DNA of 64,000 nt, taken from Progne subis subis. Its lineage: Eukaryota; Chordata; Aves; Passeriformes; Hirundinidae. Below, piece after piece: positions 44,446 to 56,720 of the stretch. The notes below the pieces were generated by a model that did not search any database, had not been told where the DNA came from, and saw nothing but the letters and a program-made list of their open reading frames with translations. The stretch lies in the NCBI GenBank assembly GCA_022316685.1, contig JAKJHU010001526.1, positions 1 through 64,000 on the forward strand, given 5' to 3'. The position numbers and the translations under genes are program-made. Numbering within the stretch: the first letter of the stretch is position 1; every line of letters begins with the position of its first letter.

Positions 44446-45765
44446 ACTGCAGGGCCTCACTGAATCAAAGATTCTTCTGTGATACCTTGGAACTTCATGG
44501 AAGGAAAATCCTTTTTGACACAGCAGAACCACATGGAACCAAAGGTCCATTGTAATACTGCAGATCCAAGGAGACCATTGTGACACTGGAACCTCATGGA
44601 GCCCAAGGGCCCTTGTGACACTGAGAAACCTCATAGAATCAGAGGTACAGTGTGAAAGAGAAAGGCTTCATGGAACCAGGAGCCCATTGTTACACTGTGG
44701 GGCTCTGTGGAACCAAGGGGACCACAGTGACATTGCAGGGCCTCATGGAACAATGGAGACTCTTCTGACACTTTGAGACTTTGAGACACTTTGAGAACAA
44801 TGGAGACTCTTCTGACACTTTGAGACTTTGAGACACTTTGAGAAAGGGGACATTACAGCATGTCAGGGCCTCAGGAAATCAAGGGGGCTACAGTGAACAC
44901 TGTGGGTGTCCATGGGATGAAGGTCCATTCTGACACTGTGGAAACCAAGGACACCATTGTGACACCATTGGGACATCATGGAACCCAAGGTCCATTGTGA
45001 CACAGCAGGGCCTCATGAAAACCCTGGAGGCCTTTTGTACACATTGAGGCCCTGTGAAACCCAAGGCCACTGTGGCACTTCAGAGACTTGTGGATGAGCC
45101 AAAGGGCCATAGTGACACCATAGTGACACTGTGGGGCTTAATGGAACCAAGGGACAATTAAGGCACTGTGGTTGTACCATTGAACCGAGGAGATCATTGT
45201 GACACTGCAGTGCTCCATGAAACTAAGGATTCATGGAACAGTGCAAGACCCCGAGGAACAAAAGTGCATTGTGTCATTGCAGGGCCTCATTGAATCCTGG
45301 AGACTAGTATGAAACTTTGAGGCCTCGTTGAACCAAGACACTCTGCAGGACCTTGTGGAACCAAGGAGCCTCTTCTGATATTGTGAGTCCCTGTGGAAGC
45401 AAGAGTCCTTTGTGATACTGCGGTACCAAGGAGACCCCTGTGGCACTGCAAGGCCTCATGGAAGCAAAGGGAACAATTGTGTTTGCAACAGGGCCCAATG
45501 GAAGCATAGGGGCCAGTGTGACACAGCTGGGCCTCATGCAGCCAAGGGGCCATTGTGATCCTGAGGAGCCCAAAAGAACAAAGGGACCACTGTGACACTG
45601 CAGGACTACATGGAATCATGGAGACCCATTGTGACACTGTGGGGCCCATGGAAACACGGGGCCAGTGTCACACAGTGGTGCCTGATGGAACCCAGGATCC
45701 AATATGACACCACCATTGTGACACTGTGGGGCCCTGTGGATCCAAGGGAACAGGGAACAGGTCTG
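44445..45765. repeat. 37-bp minisatellite array, unit 2
   Basis: About 35 monomers. At 44,756-44,849 a 47-bp piece (GGAGACTCTTCTGACACTTT and following) is duplicated exactly, a recent local gain. Confidence 0.9.
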
Positions 45766-46905
45766 GATAGCTTGGCCTGACTGACTCAACTGACCCTCGC
45801 ATATTGGGGGTCCCCTTCTCCTGCAACCCCTGAAACACTGGGGCTCTAGGTTTTCTTTTCTATGGAAAAGAACCATTCCTCCTGCCCAGGCACCCATGGC
45901 CAGAATTGGTACTTCTCCAAATTCACTGTAAAGCAAAGGGTTTCTCCCAGACAAAAGCTGCTACAACCCATAGGCCTGGCCTTGCCTTGGCCTCTGGTGG
46001 TCGCCTCGTAATCTGCCCTTGAAATACTGGGACTCTGTGTTTTCCTTCCTATGGGAAAGAACTGGCCTGCTAATGCAGGTGTTCATGGCTGAAATTGGGA
46101 TTCTGCCCCCAAAATTCCATATATATGAGATACAGAATCCAAGGTATTTATTCTATTGCTCCCAGACAAAACTGCTGGGACACAGAGCTCTGGTTTGCCT
46201 TGGCCTCTGCTGGCTGCCTTTTATCAGCCCCTGAAAACACTGGGGCTCCGTGCTTTCTTTCCTGTGGAGACTATGGTGACACTTCAGGGCCTCCTGGATC
46301 CAAGGGACCATTGTTATACTGTGGGAATTCATGGAACCACGGGGATCAGTGTGGCACTGTTGGGCTGCATGGTCCCAAGGGGCCAGTGTGAAGCAGCAGG
46401 GCTTTGTGGAACCACGAGGCCATTGTTGCATTACAGGGCCTGGTGGGACCAAAGGGCCATTGTGATCCTGCAGGGCACCGTGGATCCATGAAGACCCCAT
46501 TATGGCATTTCAAGGCCCATGGAATCATGGAGACCATGGTGACACCAAAGGGCCCCACAGAACCAAAGGGCCATTGTGACCCTGCTGGGCCTCATGGAAG
46601 CAAGGGGGGATGGAACTTATCTTGCTGCTTTGGGCTCCCAGGGGCCACCTGACAGCTCCAGCTGATCTTGGAATGCTGAGGGCTGCCTCTCATCATGGTG
46701 GGCTTAGTGCTTTCCTTCCTATGGAAAGGAATAATCTGTCTTCCCTGGTGCCTGTTGCAAAACTTGACACTCGCCCTGAAAAATTCCCTCTACGCAAGAG
46801 TTCTCCCAGACAAAACAGCTGCCAGGACAGAGAGCTCTGGCTGGCCTTGGCCTCTGGTGGTCACCTCTCATCTCAAGGAAGCCCTGAGGAAAGGATTTGA
46901 ACAGG
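45765..46905. repeat. 188-bp repeats with minisatellite stretch, unit 2
   Basis: 188-bp type at 45,765-46,255 and 46,610-46,905, minisatellite at 46,255-46,610. Mirrors 8,690-9,785 more closely than it matches unit 1. Confidence 0.8.
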
Positions 46906-48185
46906 TTTAACTACTGGAACATCAATGAGTCTCTCATCCTCTGAAAAACTCAGATGCTCTTCTGATCATATGTGCCTTTTTTTTTCATTGTCTATTCTAT
47001 ATCAAATATTATTTTCAACTAAAAAATATTTTTATGATCACTCTGTCAGTGTTATCTGACACAAGACAACACTACATACAGATCCAGGTCACCTGCATAA
47101 GCAAATCAAGAACCCAGTAGGAATGATTTGTCCTGGCTCCCATCTGTCCCATCTCCTCTGGCACTGGACGTGCAGTCCCAGCACTTGGGAGGGCTCCAGG
47201 GGTCACAAGCTCAGCTCCCACACAGAGATCCTGTGGACCCTGGGGTGCTTTTCTTGGCCCCTGCACACTCACACAGGCTGAGATGGACACTGATGGTTTC
47301 TGTGGCAGGCTCTCTCAGCCCAGCGCAGCTCCCTCCAAGCTCTGCCAGCTGCCCTGAGCTCTCGGCAGCACCAAGGGCCTCTCCCCAGCACAGCCCAGCC
47401 GGCTCTGGCCCCACAGCTCTGCTCAGGGCAGGCTGCTCTGGGCAGGGGCCCCACGGCCTCAGCCCCTCGCAAGGGCACAGCAGCAGCTGCAGCTCAGAGA
47501 GGGCTCCAGCCCCAGCTGTGGGGGAAGGTGCCTGGCCAAGGGAAAAGGAAGGCTCCCTATGTGCCCTGCTCTCCTCTCCAGGACATCCTGAGAGCTCTGC
47601 AGCCCCTGCTGCCATCCCATCTGCCCAGGCCAGCACAACAGCCCCGGCCTTGTGGCCCTCAGGAGCTGTTCCTGCTCCAGGCCCAGGGCCCATCCCAAAG
47701 CTGGGGCAGACAGAAAGCTGTGCCCATTTCTGGTCATTCCTGACATGATGAGGATGGATCCTCAGCCACTTGGAGGCTGGTGATGAATTATACTTTTCCA
47801 GAGACCTCTTTTTCTTGAGCTCTTTAGTTGAGAAATTCATGAGAAAAGCTCATAAACATTGGTTCAGAACGTGCAAACAAGACAAGCCCATGGGAATCAT
47901 TCAACTCTTCAAATCTTCTGCGGTTACTCAGACATATTTCAGAAGTGTATTCAAAGTGAATATACTATATTGAAAATAACAAAGAAAGAATTATTTTGTC
48001 CGGCTTACTTTTTTTTCCTCTTTATAGATTGATATCAGCAATCCCCAGTTGATATTGATCCCCAGCACCTCCTCGACCAGTCTGAATAGATCTGAAAATC
48101 CAGACCCTTCATGGCTGACAATCAATCACACTTTGTCCCTACCCCCACCCCACCATTTCCCTCCTCCAACCCCTGGGACTCAGAG
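46905..48185 (+). repeat. X block, copy 4 (plus)
   Basis: The frame from 47,128 stays open for 206 codons, longer than in the other copies because a stop is missing at its end. The start is MSWLPSVPS against MSLLPSVPS elsewhere. Confidence 0.85.
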
Positions 48186-48189
48186 CAGC

Positions 48190-48540
48190 TGTGGAATGGA
48201 GTCACATCCAGGGGTGTCCCCAGGGCTCAGGACTGGGGCCAGGTCAGTTAAATCTCTTGATGGATGATCTGGATGAGGACATCGAGGGCACCCTCAGTCA
48301 GTTCCCAGTGAGCCCAGGCTGGGTGGGAGTGTGGCTGTGCTGGAGGGCAGGAAGCTCTGCAGAGGGATCTGGACAGGCTGGAGCCATGGGCCATGGACAA
48401 TGGGATGAGGTTCACCAAGGCCAAGGGCCGGCTCCTGCCCTGGGCTCACAACCACCCCAAATCCGTGGCTGTGCCCTGCTCCTGATCCCCACAGCCTGTG
48501 CTGTTCCCTTCATCCCTGCATTGCCAGGGACTTTCTGGGA
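48190..48540 (+). mobile_element. CR1 LINE fragment, unit 2
   Basis: Longest frame of this fragment family: CPQGSGLGPGQLNLLMDDL is readable at about 48,215-48,275. Confidence 0.8.
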
Positions 48541-48544
48541 CAAG

Positions 48545-48993
48545 GGAGCTCTGCTCTGGGTGCACAGTGGCACACTGGGCCCTTTGCTTCCATGAGGCCT
48601 TGCAGTGTCACAGTGGTTTCCTTGGTTCCATGGGACTGCCCTGTGACACAATGGCCCCTTGGTTCCATGAGGTCACAGAGAGCCACAATGGCCCCTTGCT
48701 TTTATTGGGCTCCCCAGGATCACCATGGCCCTGCTGGTTCCACAAGGCCTGTCTGTGTCACCCTGGACCCTTGTTCCATGGTACCTGTAGTGTCACAATG
48801 GCTTCTTCCTTCCATGAGACCTGGCAAGGTCACAATGGTTACCTCAGTTCTATGAGGCCCTGTGGTGTCACAATGGCCCCTTGGTTCCATGGGCACTCCA
48901 AGAATGGTCTCGTTGCTTCCATTCGGCCCTGCAGTGTCACAATGGCTCTTTGGTTCCTCAAGGTCCTGCAGAGCCCTTGATTCACAAGGCCTC
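48545..48993. repeat. 37-bp minisatellite array, unit 2
   Basis: Matches 39,355-39,781 with few changes. Confidence 0.85.
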
Positions 48994-50253
48994 TGTCGTG
49001 GTTTGGATTCATGAGTTGAGATGAGGACTGGGAGAAAAACATTCTAAGGGCAAAATAGGTTCAAATTTAAAGGTATAAAGTAAATTCATTATTAACAGAG
49101 ACAGAGGAAGATCATGAGAAGTAAAAGAAGCCTTTAAAATATCATTTTTGTCCCTCAGACCCCTCCTCTTTGCCACCAATAGCGCAGGGAGACAGGAAGT
49201 GGGGTTTTTGTCAGTTTGTCACCCGAGATATTTTTCTGTTTGCTCAGGGAGAGGAGTTTTTCTTCTGCTATGTTGTGAGTCCCTGCCATGGCCAGTCTTT
49301 CCAATGCTGTTGTGGTGTGGCACACTTCTTCATGGGGTGCAGTCTTTTAAGGACAGGCTGCTCTAGTTTGGCAGGAAAGGTCCTCTTTCTTTATTTCTAG
49401 GAGCAAGGGCTCTCTCTCTCTGTTCAGGGCTCTCACTGGATCACAGTTTCCTCTGGCATCTCCCTGCTCCAGCATGAGCACTTTTCCCACAGGCTGCGAG
49501 TGGATCTCTGCATATCCCAAGGACTTCATGGATTACAGAGGAACAGTTTGTTTCACAATTGTCCTCACCACTGTTTGCAGAGAAATTTCAGCTCCAACTC
49601 TTAGGAGCATCTCCTTCCCCTCCTTTTCCACTCACCTTGGTGCTGCCGTGTTTTCTCTTACATGTCTCCACTTCCTCCTCTTCTCTATCTAAAAGAAGAA
49701 TTGCTGCCTGTAGGTACCATTGCCAACAAGCTCCACTAATTCAAAGATTCTTGCAGCATCTTGTAGTGCCAAGTGGTTGATTTTGTGTAATTTCCATGCT
49801 GGAAAACCACTCTTCATTTTTCACTATTGGCCATGCGGCTGCCTCAGCGTTTGTGCTATTTAATGCTTTTCTTCATGTGGGGCACTGAGATGGAGAAGCT
49901 GCCATCGCTGTCCCTGCCCTCCTGCCTGTGCCATGGCTAGCTAGGGGCGGCCAGGCAGGCAAGGCTCATTGTGGGCCACACCAAAATGGTGGTGGCTGCG
50001 GGTCGCTGCGGGCCATGCTGGGCTGTCCCTGGGCAACCCCTGGAAACAACTGTGCATGTGCTGTTTTGATTTCCTTCCTTAAATATGCCATCACAGAGGT
50101 GTTACCAACTTCTCTAATTGGACCAGCAGCATGTCCATCTTCAGAGCAATCAGAGATTTGCTCTACTCTGCATGGTGGAAGCTTCCAGTAGCTTCTCACA
50201 GAAGCCACCTCTGTGGCCTCTCCTGCTACCAGAAACCAGGCCATGTAAAACAA
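48994..50253 (-). mobile_element. Solo LTR, ERV-L-like, unit 2
   Basis: Same edges as the unit 1 copy. Left target duplication GCCTC is intact (48,989-48,993); on the right it reads GCTCA, a one-base loss. Confidence 0.85.
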
Positions 50254-51185
50254 GCTCAGAATGTCATAATGGTTTCCACAATTCCATGAGGCCCTGCTGT
50301 GTTACAGTGGTCTCTTTTGGTTCTGCAGTATCACAATGGCACCTTGGATTCATGAAGCCCTGAAGTATGGAATGGAACCTTGATTCCACTGTTACATGAG
50401 TTCTTAGTTCCATGGAGCCCTGTAGTGTCACAATGATCTCCTTGGTTCCATGGTGACACACAGTCGCACAGTGGCCCCTCAGTTTTACAAAGCCCCAGAG
50501 TGTCAAATGGCCCCTTGCTGCCATGAGGCCGTGCAATGTCACAATGGTCTCGTTGGTTCCCTGAGGCCTGCAGTTCCACAATGGCCCTTTGGTGTCACAA
50601 GGCCTTGAAATGTCATCATAGGCTCAGTCGGAATCCCCCGCCAGATCACAATGGCCTCCTTGGTTCCATGAGGAACAGTCATGTACCAATGGTATCCTTG
50701 GCTCCAGAGTCACAATGTCCTTGTGGTCTCATGGAGCCCCACAGTGTCACTATGATCCCCTTGATTCCATGAGGCCCTGTGTGCTACAATGACCCCTTGG
50801 TTATACAAGGCCCTGCAGTGGAACAATGGCTCCTTGTTTCCAGTGGGTCCTGAAGTGTCCTAATGGTCTCCATGCTTCCATGAGGTCCCTCAATGTCACA
50901 ATGGACTTTTGGTTCCATGAGGGTTCATACTGCCAGCAACAGTCTCCTTGGTTCCACAGTGTCACAAGGGACCCTTTGTTCCATGAGGTTCAGTGGTGTA
51001 ACATGGACACCGTGATCCATGAGGTTCTGCAGTGTCACAATGGACTCCTTGGTTCTGCAGCCCTGCTGTGTCACCATGGACCCGTAGTTCCATGAGGTTC
51101 CGGAGTGTCACCATGGTCCCTTTGGTTCCACAAGGCCTTGCTGTGCCACAATGGCCCCTTGGTTCCATGAGGTTCTGTACTGTAC
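50254..51185. repeat. 37-bp minisatellite array, unit 2
   Basis: Counterpart of 41,028-41,955 with scattered indels. Confidence 0.9.
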
Positions 51186-52740
51186 ACAGATTCTCCTGGG
51201 TGTGGGAGGACAGATTGTAAAGAGAATAGAGATAGTGCTGAAGGCAATCTCACCCCTGATAAATTGCAGCTGTACTAATTCCCAAGAGTGGGAACAGCCT
51301 TGCCCTTAATAGATCCCAGCTATGTCCAATGAGAGTGAGTGTTATAACACATTGGGTGAGCTGGTCAAGAGTCAGTTGGAGTCTGTAGGCTGTGCTGGGA
51401 GAAGAAGGGTTATGCAGGTGTGTGAGGGGCAGGTGGGATGATTCAATGGTCAGGCAAGAGTCAGCCAGTCCTGCAGGAGGAAGAGAGAAGGAGCCAGAAG
51501 GCTGTGTGGAGCTGCCCATGGGTCGGCTACAGAGAGAAAGGTATGATCATTTTTAGATAATATGGGACAGACACCTGCGTCAGTCGTGGCTCCACTGTCA
51601 ACTGTTGCCCCCTATGAGGACCAGGTGACAATGAATGGTGACCCCAAGGTGATCCTGGGAGATGACTACAGGCCTAAGAGCAGTGAGACTGTGGGCCCAG
51701 CCAAACTGAGCCACGCCGATCAAGAGGCTTAAGAGCTGAAAATGTGGACCTGAGAGCAAAATAGGCAGACCTGAGAACCCAAAAATCCAGACGAGTTGCA
51801 GCCAGGTGGACCTGAGAGCCTAAGAGCAGTGTAGGCAGACCTGGGAGCCCAAGAGTCCAGATGACTCATGAGACACCGACCCCAAAGTACGGCTGCAGTT
51901 TGAGGGATCCTGGGGCGGCACCATGGTGTAGCTGGAAGCAGCGGCTGAGCACTGAGAGGCTGAGTTGGAGCTGCAGAAAAGGAATGTAAGAAAAGCTAAA
52001 AACTAATACCAAAAAAAAAAAAAAAAAAGGAGGTTACCATACTCAAAGAGAAGAAACATCATGAAAATGAGTTTAGAACTACACGAGGAGCAGCATTGAA
52101 AAGATCAAGAGGGAGAGAAACAGCAAGCAGAGGTGTTGCTTCAGTCGATGGAAGAACTGAAATTGCAGAAGACAAAAGCGACAAAAATTGAAAAAGGAAC
52201 AAGAAAATTTCCTAAAACAGCAGTGGGAGCTAGAGAGGGATTAGTTCTATTATTCAGGTCAATGTGTTTATTTACTGTTGAAACATGTATTCTATTCAAA
52301 AGTTAATATTCCATAGGGATAGATATCAATAGGCATAAGTGCAAAAGCTAGTATTTCATATAAGAGACTGATGTTCTATACTGTTAAAAGCAAAGCAAAC
52401 AAAGAACAGAGGGTTAACAATTATTGAGAAAGGAAAAGAAAAGGTTCTTATGCCACTGTGAACTTTCTCTGAGTCTACATTTCAAATACCACAGAATAGA
52501 GGATTTCCCCTCAGGAGAAATGTATTTTTGAAACTTTTCTTGGTTGCCATGAGCTGCCTCTGTGCCAGAAGCCTGGCTGAGCTCAGCAGCACAGCAACAG
52601 CGCCAGAAGTTTAATGACCCTCCTGTGGATTTGGTGTTGTTTACGTACAACTCAGTCCCTGAGAATATGTTCAAAAAAACTTCTCAAGAACTCCAAGTTA
52701 AATTAAAACTCCAAAGTTTCTTGAAGTTTTAATGGGCCTC
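51185..52740 (+). other. LTR/leader-like relict and OR-upstream-like flank, unit 2
   Basis: Counterpart of 41,955-43,500. More complete than unit 1 in places (GAGGGGCAGGTGGGATGATT near 51,425). A run of 18 at 52,011-52,028. OR-upstream-like sequence at 52,500-52,740. Confidence 0.45.
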
Positions 52741-53290
52741 AGAGAGGAACCTGATGGAGAAAGTGTCCCCAGGTTCCAGTTGGAGCAGAACACTGCAGGA
52801 AGTGATGACAGGTGGGGACAAACAAGGCAAAGGTGTCTCTGATGCTGAACAAACCTGGATGTGTTTCAGGAATGCAAAGGGCCAAGGCCTGAGCCCCACC
52901 CCCTGCCAAGGCAGATCCTGTCCCTCCCTCAGTGCTCAGGGCTCTTCCCAGGACACTGGGATGTGGGGATGTGCAATGCCAAGGGCAGCACCATGGGGCG
53001 GCCCCTGCCAGGCTGCTGAGCAGGGACAAGGAGGCAATGAGGCCCCAGGCCTGCCAGGGTCCCTTGTCTCCTGCTCATGGCTCAGGCCCAGGGCCAGCAG
53101 CCATGGCCCAAGTGCTGCAGGAGTTGGCTGTGTCAGGGCCTTTCAGCTGCTGCCCATCCCTGTGCCCTCTCCAGCCCAGGCTGTCCTACGGTGTCCATGC
53201 CCTGCGCCTCTGTCCCTGCAGGCTGTCGTCATCCCCCGGCTGCCCCACCTCGCTGGCCCCTTCCTTTGCTGACAGCTCTGTGTCCTGCCT
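52740..53290 (+). repeat. R block, copy 4 (plus)
   Basis: Frame of 172 codons at 52,754-53,272. Begins unit 3. Confidence 0.8.
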
Positions 53291-53680
53291 GCCTCTGCAA
53301 AGATTTGGGCTTGATACCAAAAGGGTAATTCCATTTCTTCCCTGCCTGTGAAGTTTTAGCCAAGAAGCCAGTCACATAAAAGGCCTGCTTTTCATGTGAG
53401 GATGGTTGGAAGACAAAAAGAAGACTTCTGTCATGAGAGTGTAGTGATAGGAAAAACAAGAAGTGAATCTGGGAAGTTCAAGTGGGTTTTGTGGAAATGT
53501 GTAACTATAAATACACATTGAGTGACTGTATGTAAGCAACACCCTGGTAGAATTACATGTTCATGGAAGGTTAGGAGTTACCCTTCCCTAGATCTGAGGC
53601 CTGAATCAAGGATACCCTTCCAAATAGCAATTTAGTGTTGATGTCTTATTCTGATATTTCGGATATTTGATGGTGCTGGC
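53290..53680 (+). mobile_element. LTR-like segment, unit 3
   Basis: Counterpart of 34,720-35,035, with AGTGACTGTATGTAAGCAAC near 53,520 as in unit 1. Confidence 0.4.
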
Positions 53681-54262
53681 GGGGCCTCACAGAACCGAGG
53701 AGTCTCCTGTGACACTGTGCAGACTCATGGAACAAAGGGTCCTTTTGGACACAGCAGAACCTCATGGGACTAAAATCCATTTTGGCACTTTGGGGCCACA
53801 TTGAAGCAATGGTCCCCTGTGATACTGCAGTTCCAAGGGGACCACTGTGACAATGAGAAACCTCTTGGAACCAAGGAGCCATTTCTGACACAGCAAGGCC
53901 TCGTGGAACCATGGGTCCATTGTGACACTGCGGAGCCTCACAGAACCAAGGTGACCATGGTACAGTACAGAACCTCATGGAACCAAGGGTGCATTACTAA
54001 TGTGTGTGGCCACATGGAACCATGAGCCACTGTGACACAGCGTGGCCACATGGAACCAAGGGGCAATTGTGACACTGAGGATCCAAGGAGCCCATTGTGA
54101 CTGAGGAACCTCATGGAACCAAGAATCATTGTTACACTGTGGAGCCCTGTGGAGCCAAGGGGACCACAGTGACATTGTGGGGCCTCATGGAACAATGGAG
54201 ACTCTTCTGACACTTTGGGACCCACTGGAACCAAGGGGCCATTATAGCATGGCAGGGCCTTC
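53680..54262. repeat. 37-bp minisatellite array, unit 3 (cut)
   Basis: About 15 monomers, closely following 35,040-35,600, then abruptly replaced by T block. Confidence 0.85.
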
Positions 54263-54990
54263 AGTAGTGGATGGAGAAGAGGATCTTCCGCAAATCAACT
54301 CCAGAGCCTGACACAGGGACAAGGGGCTGGGCTGTGTGACCAGGACATCAAGGACGTGCATGATCCAGGTCACTGTGGCCTGGTTTGGGTTCTCCAGGGC
54401 AGCAAAGATGTCTGGCAGCTGCAGCAGGGTTAGGGAAGGGCCCCAAGGTGGGGCTGGAGCCCTTTGGCTGTGAGCAGAGGCTGAGGGAGCTGGGCATGTC
54501 CAGCCCCGAGCAGGGAAGGCTGAGGGGCTCCTCATGCCAGCCTGGCAGTGCCACCGAGGAGGTGATGGAGAGCACAGAGCCAGGCTCTTCACCGGGGGCC
54601 TGGTGGGAGAAAAAAGACAATGGGTGGAAGAGGCAAGAGAGGAGCTTCAGCCAGAATAGGAAGAGATAAAATGAATCAGGCTGGTTTCAGCATTTCTGAA
54701 CACCAAAAGCAGCCTGAACCCATTCTTCATCCATGACTGGCAGCTTTGCAAATAGGGCACTGTTGGAGTTGTTTTGACCTCCAGTCCAGGCAGAGCATCC
54801 TGATACAACACCTTGATTGTTCATATCTATATATCATCTTTGATGAAAATTAGTATTGCAGAGAAATCCCTTGTGGATGGTGGATGGGGGATGGAGGATG
54901 CAGCAGGGACATTGCACAGAAAGCTGAGGGAAGAATTGTGATGGGTATGAAATAGCACCATGTTCAACTTTTGTTTGTTGGCAATGAAGA
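54263..54990 (+). repeat. T block plus adjoining segment
   Basis: Matches 6,210-6,900 in the same direction, including GCAAATCAACTCCAGAGCC at the edge. The CR1 fragment that follows at 6,990 is missing here. Confidence 0.7.
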
Positions 54991-54999
54991 GAAACTTTC

Positions 55000-56345
55000 C
55001 TCAGCTGATCTGAGTCCCAGGGACTGGATGAGGGAAATGGTGGGGTGGGGCTAGGGACAAAGTGTGATTGATTGTCAGCCATGAAGGGTCTGGATTTTCA
55101 GATCTATTCACACTGCACTAGGAGGTGCTGGGGATCAGTATCAACTGGGGATTGCTGATATCAATCTATAAACAGGAAAAGAAACCTAAACAGGAAAAAA
55201 CAAATATTTCTTCATTGTTTTTTAATATAGTATATTCACTTTGAATACACTTCTGAAAACTGCAGAAACTTCTAATTAACCACAAAAGAATTGAAGACTT
55301 CAGTTATTCCCAGGGGCTTGTCTTGTTTGTGTGTTTTGAACAAATATTAATGAGCCTTTGTCCACAAATTTCTCGACTGAAGAGATCAAGCAGAGACCTC
55401 TGGAAAAGTAAACTTCATTACAACCACCAGGTTGCTGATGAGCTATCCTCGTCATGTCAGGAATGACCAGAAATGGGCACAGCTTTCTGTCTGCCCCAGC
55501 TTTGGGATGGGCCCTGGGCCTGGAGCAGGAACAGCTCCTGAGGGCCACAAGGCCGGGGCTGTTGTGCTGGCCTGGGCAGATGGGATGGCAGCAGGGGCTG
55601 CAGAGCTCTCAGGATGTCCTGGAGAGGAGAGCAGGGCACATAGGGAGCCTCCTTTTCCCTTGGCCAGGCACCTTCCCCCATGGCTGGGGCTGAGCCCTCT
55701 CTGAGCTGCAGCTGCTGCTGTGCCCTTCCGAGGGGCTGAGGCCGTGGGGCCCCTGCCCAGAGCAGCCTGCCCTGAGCAGAGCTGTGGGGCCAGAGCCGGC
55801 TGGGCTGTGCTGGGGAGAGGCCCTTGGTGCTGCCGAGAGCTCAGGGCAGCTGGCAGAGCTTGGAGGGAGCTGGGCTGGGCTGAGAGAGCCTGGCACAGAA
55901 ACCATCAGTGTCCATCTCAGCCTGTGTGAGCGTGCAGGGGCCAAGAAAAGCACCCCAGGGTCCACAAGTTCTCTGTGTGGGAGCTGAGCTTGTGACCCCT
56001 GGAGCCCTCCCAAGTGCTGGGGCTGCACCTCCAGCTCCAGAGGAGAAGTGACAGATGGGAGCAGGGACAAATCATTCCTACTGGGTTCTTGATTTGCTTA
56101 TGCAGGTGACCTGGATCTGTATGTAGTGTTGTTTTTGTATCAGATAACACTGACAGAGTGATAATAAAAATATTTTTTAGCTGAAAATAATATTTGATAT
56201 AGAATAGACAATGAAAAAAAAAAGGCACATATGATCAGAAGAGCATCTGAGTTTTTCAGAGGATGAGAGACTCATAGATGTTCCAATAGTCAAACCTGTT
56301 CAAATCCTTTCCTCAGGGCTTTCTAGAGATGAGAGGTGACCACCA
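55000..56345 (-). repeat. X block, copy 5 (minus)
   Basis: Matches 7,380-8,720 in order and orientation; 153-codon frame at 55,609-56,070. It ends in a truncated 188-bp repeat that joins the R block directly at about 56,375. Confidence 0.85.
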
Positions 56346-56364
56346 GAGACTAAGGCCAGCCAGA

Positions 56365-56720
56365 GCTCTCTGTCCTGACACAGCCAACTCCTGCAGCACT
56401 TGGGCCATGGCTGCTGGCCCTGGGCCTGAGCCATGAGCAGGAGACAAGTGACCCTGGCAGGCCTGGGGCCTCATTGCCTCCTTGTCCCTGCTCAGCAGCC
56501 TGGCAGGGGCCGCCCCATGGTGCTGCCCTTGGCATTGCACATCCCACATCCCAGTGTCCTGGGAAGAGCCCTGAGCACTGAGGGAGGGACAGGATCTGCC
56601 TTGGCAGGGGCTGGGGCTCAGGCCTTGGCCCTTTGCATTCCTGAAACACATGCAGGTTTGCTGAGCATCAGAGACACCTTTGCCTTGTTTGTCCCCCACC
56701 TGTCATCACTGCCTGCAGTG
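56365..56720 (-). repeat. R block, copy 5 (minus, truncated)
   Basis: Matches 10,035-10,390. The last ~90 bp seen at 9,955-10,035 are missing, consistent with a deletion junction. Confidence 0.8.

Larger units (their letters stand above)
34224..54262 (+). repeat. Direct tandem array of a composite ~9.2-9.4-kb unit
   Basis: Unit 1 is 34,224-43,630 (9,407 bp), unit 2 is 43,631-52,860 (9,230 bp), unit 3 is partial (52,861-54,262). Other marks agree: X-block frame starts at 37,933 and 47,128 (9,195 apart) and solo LTR edges at 39,782 and 48,994 (9,212 apart). Units 1 and 2 match through all their components in the same order. Confidence 0.9.
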
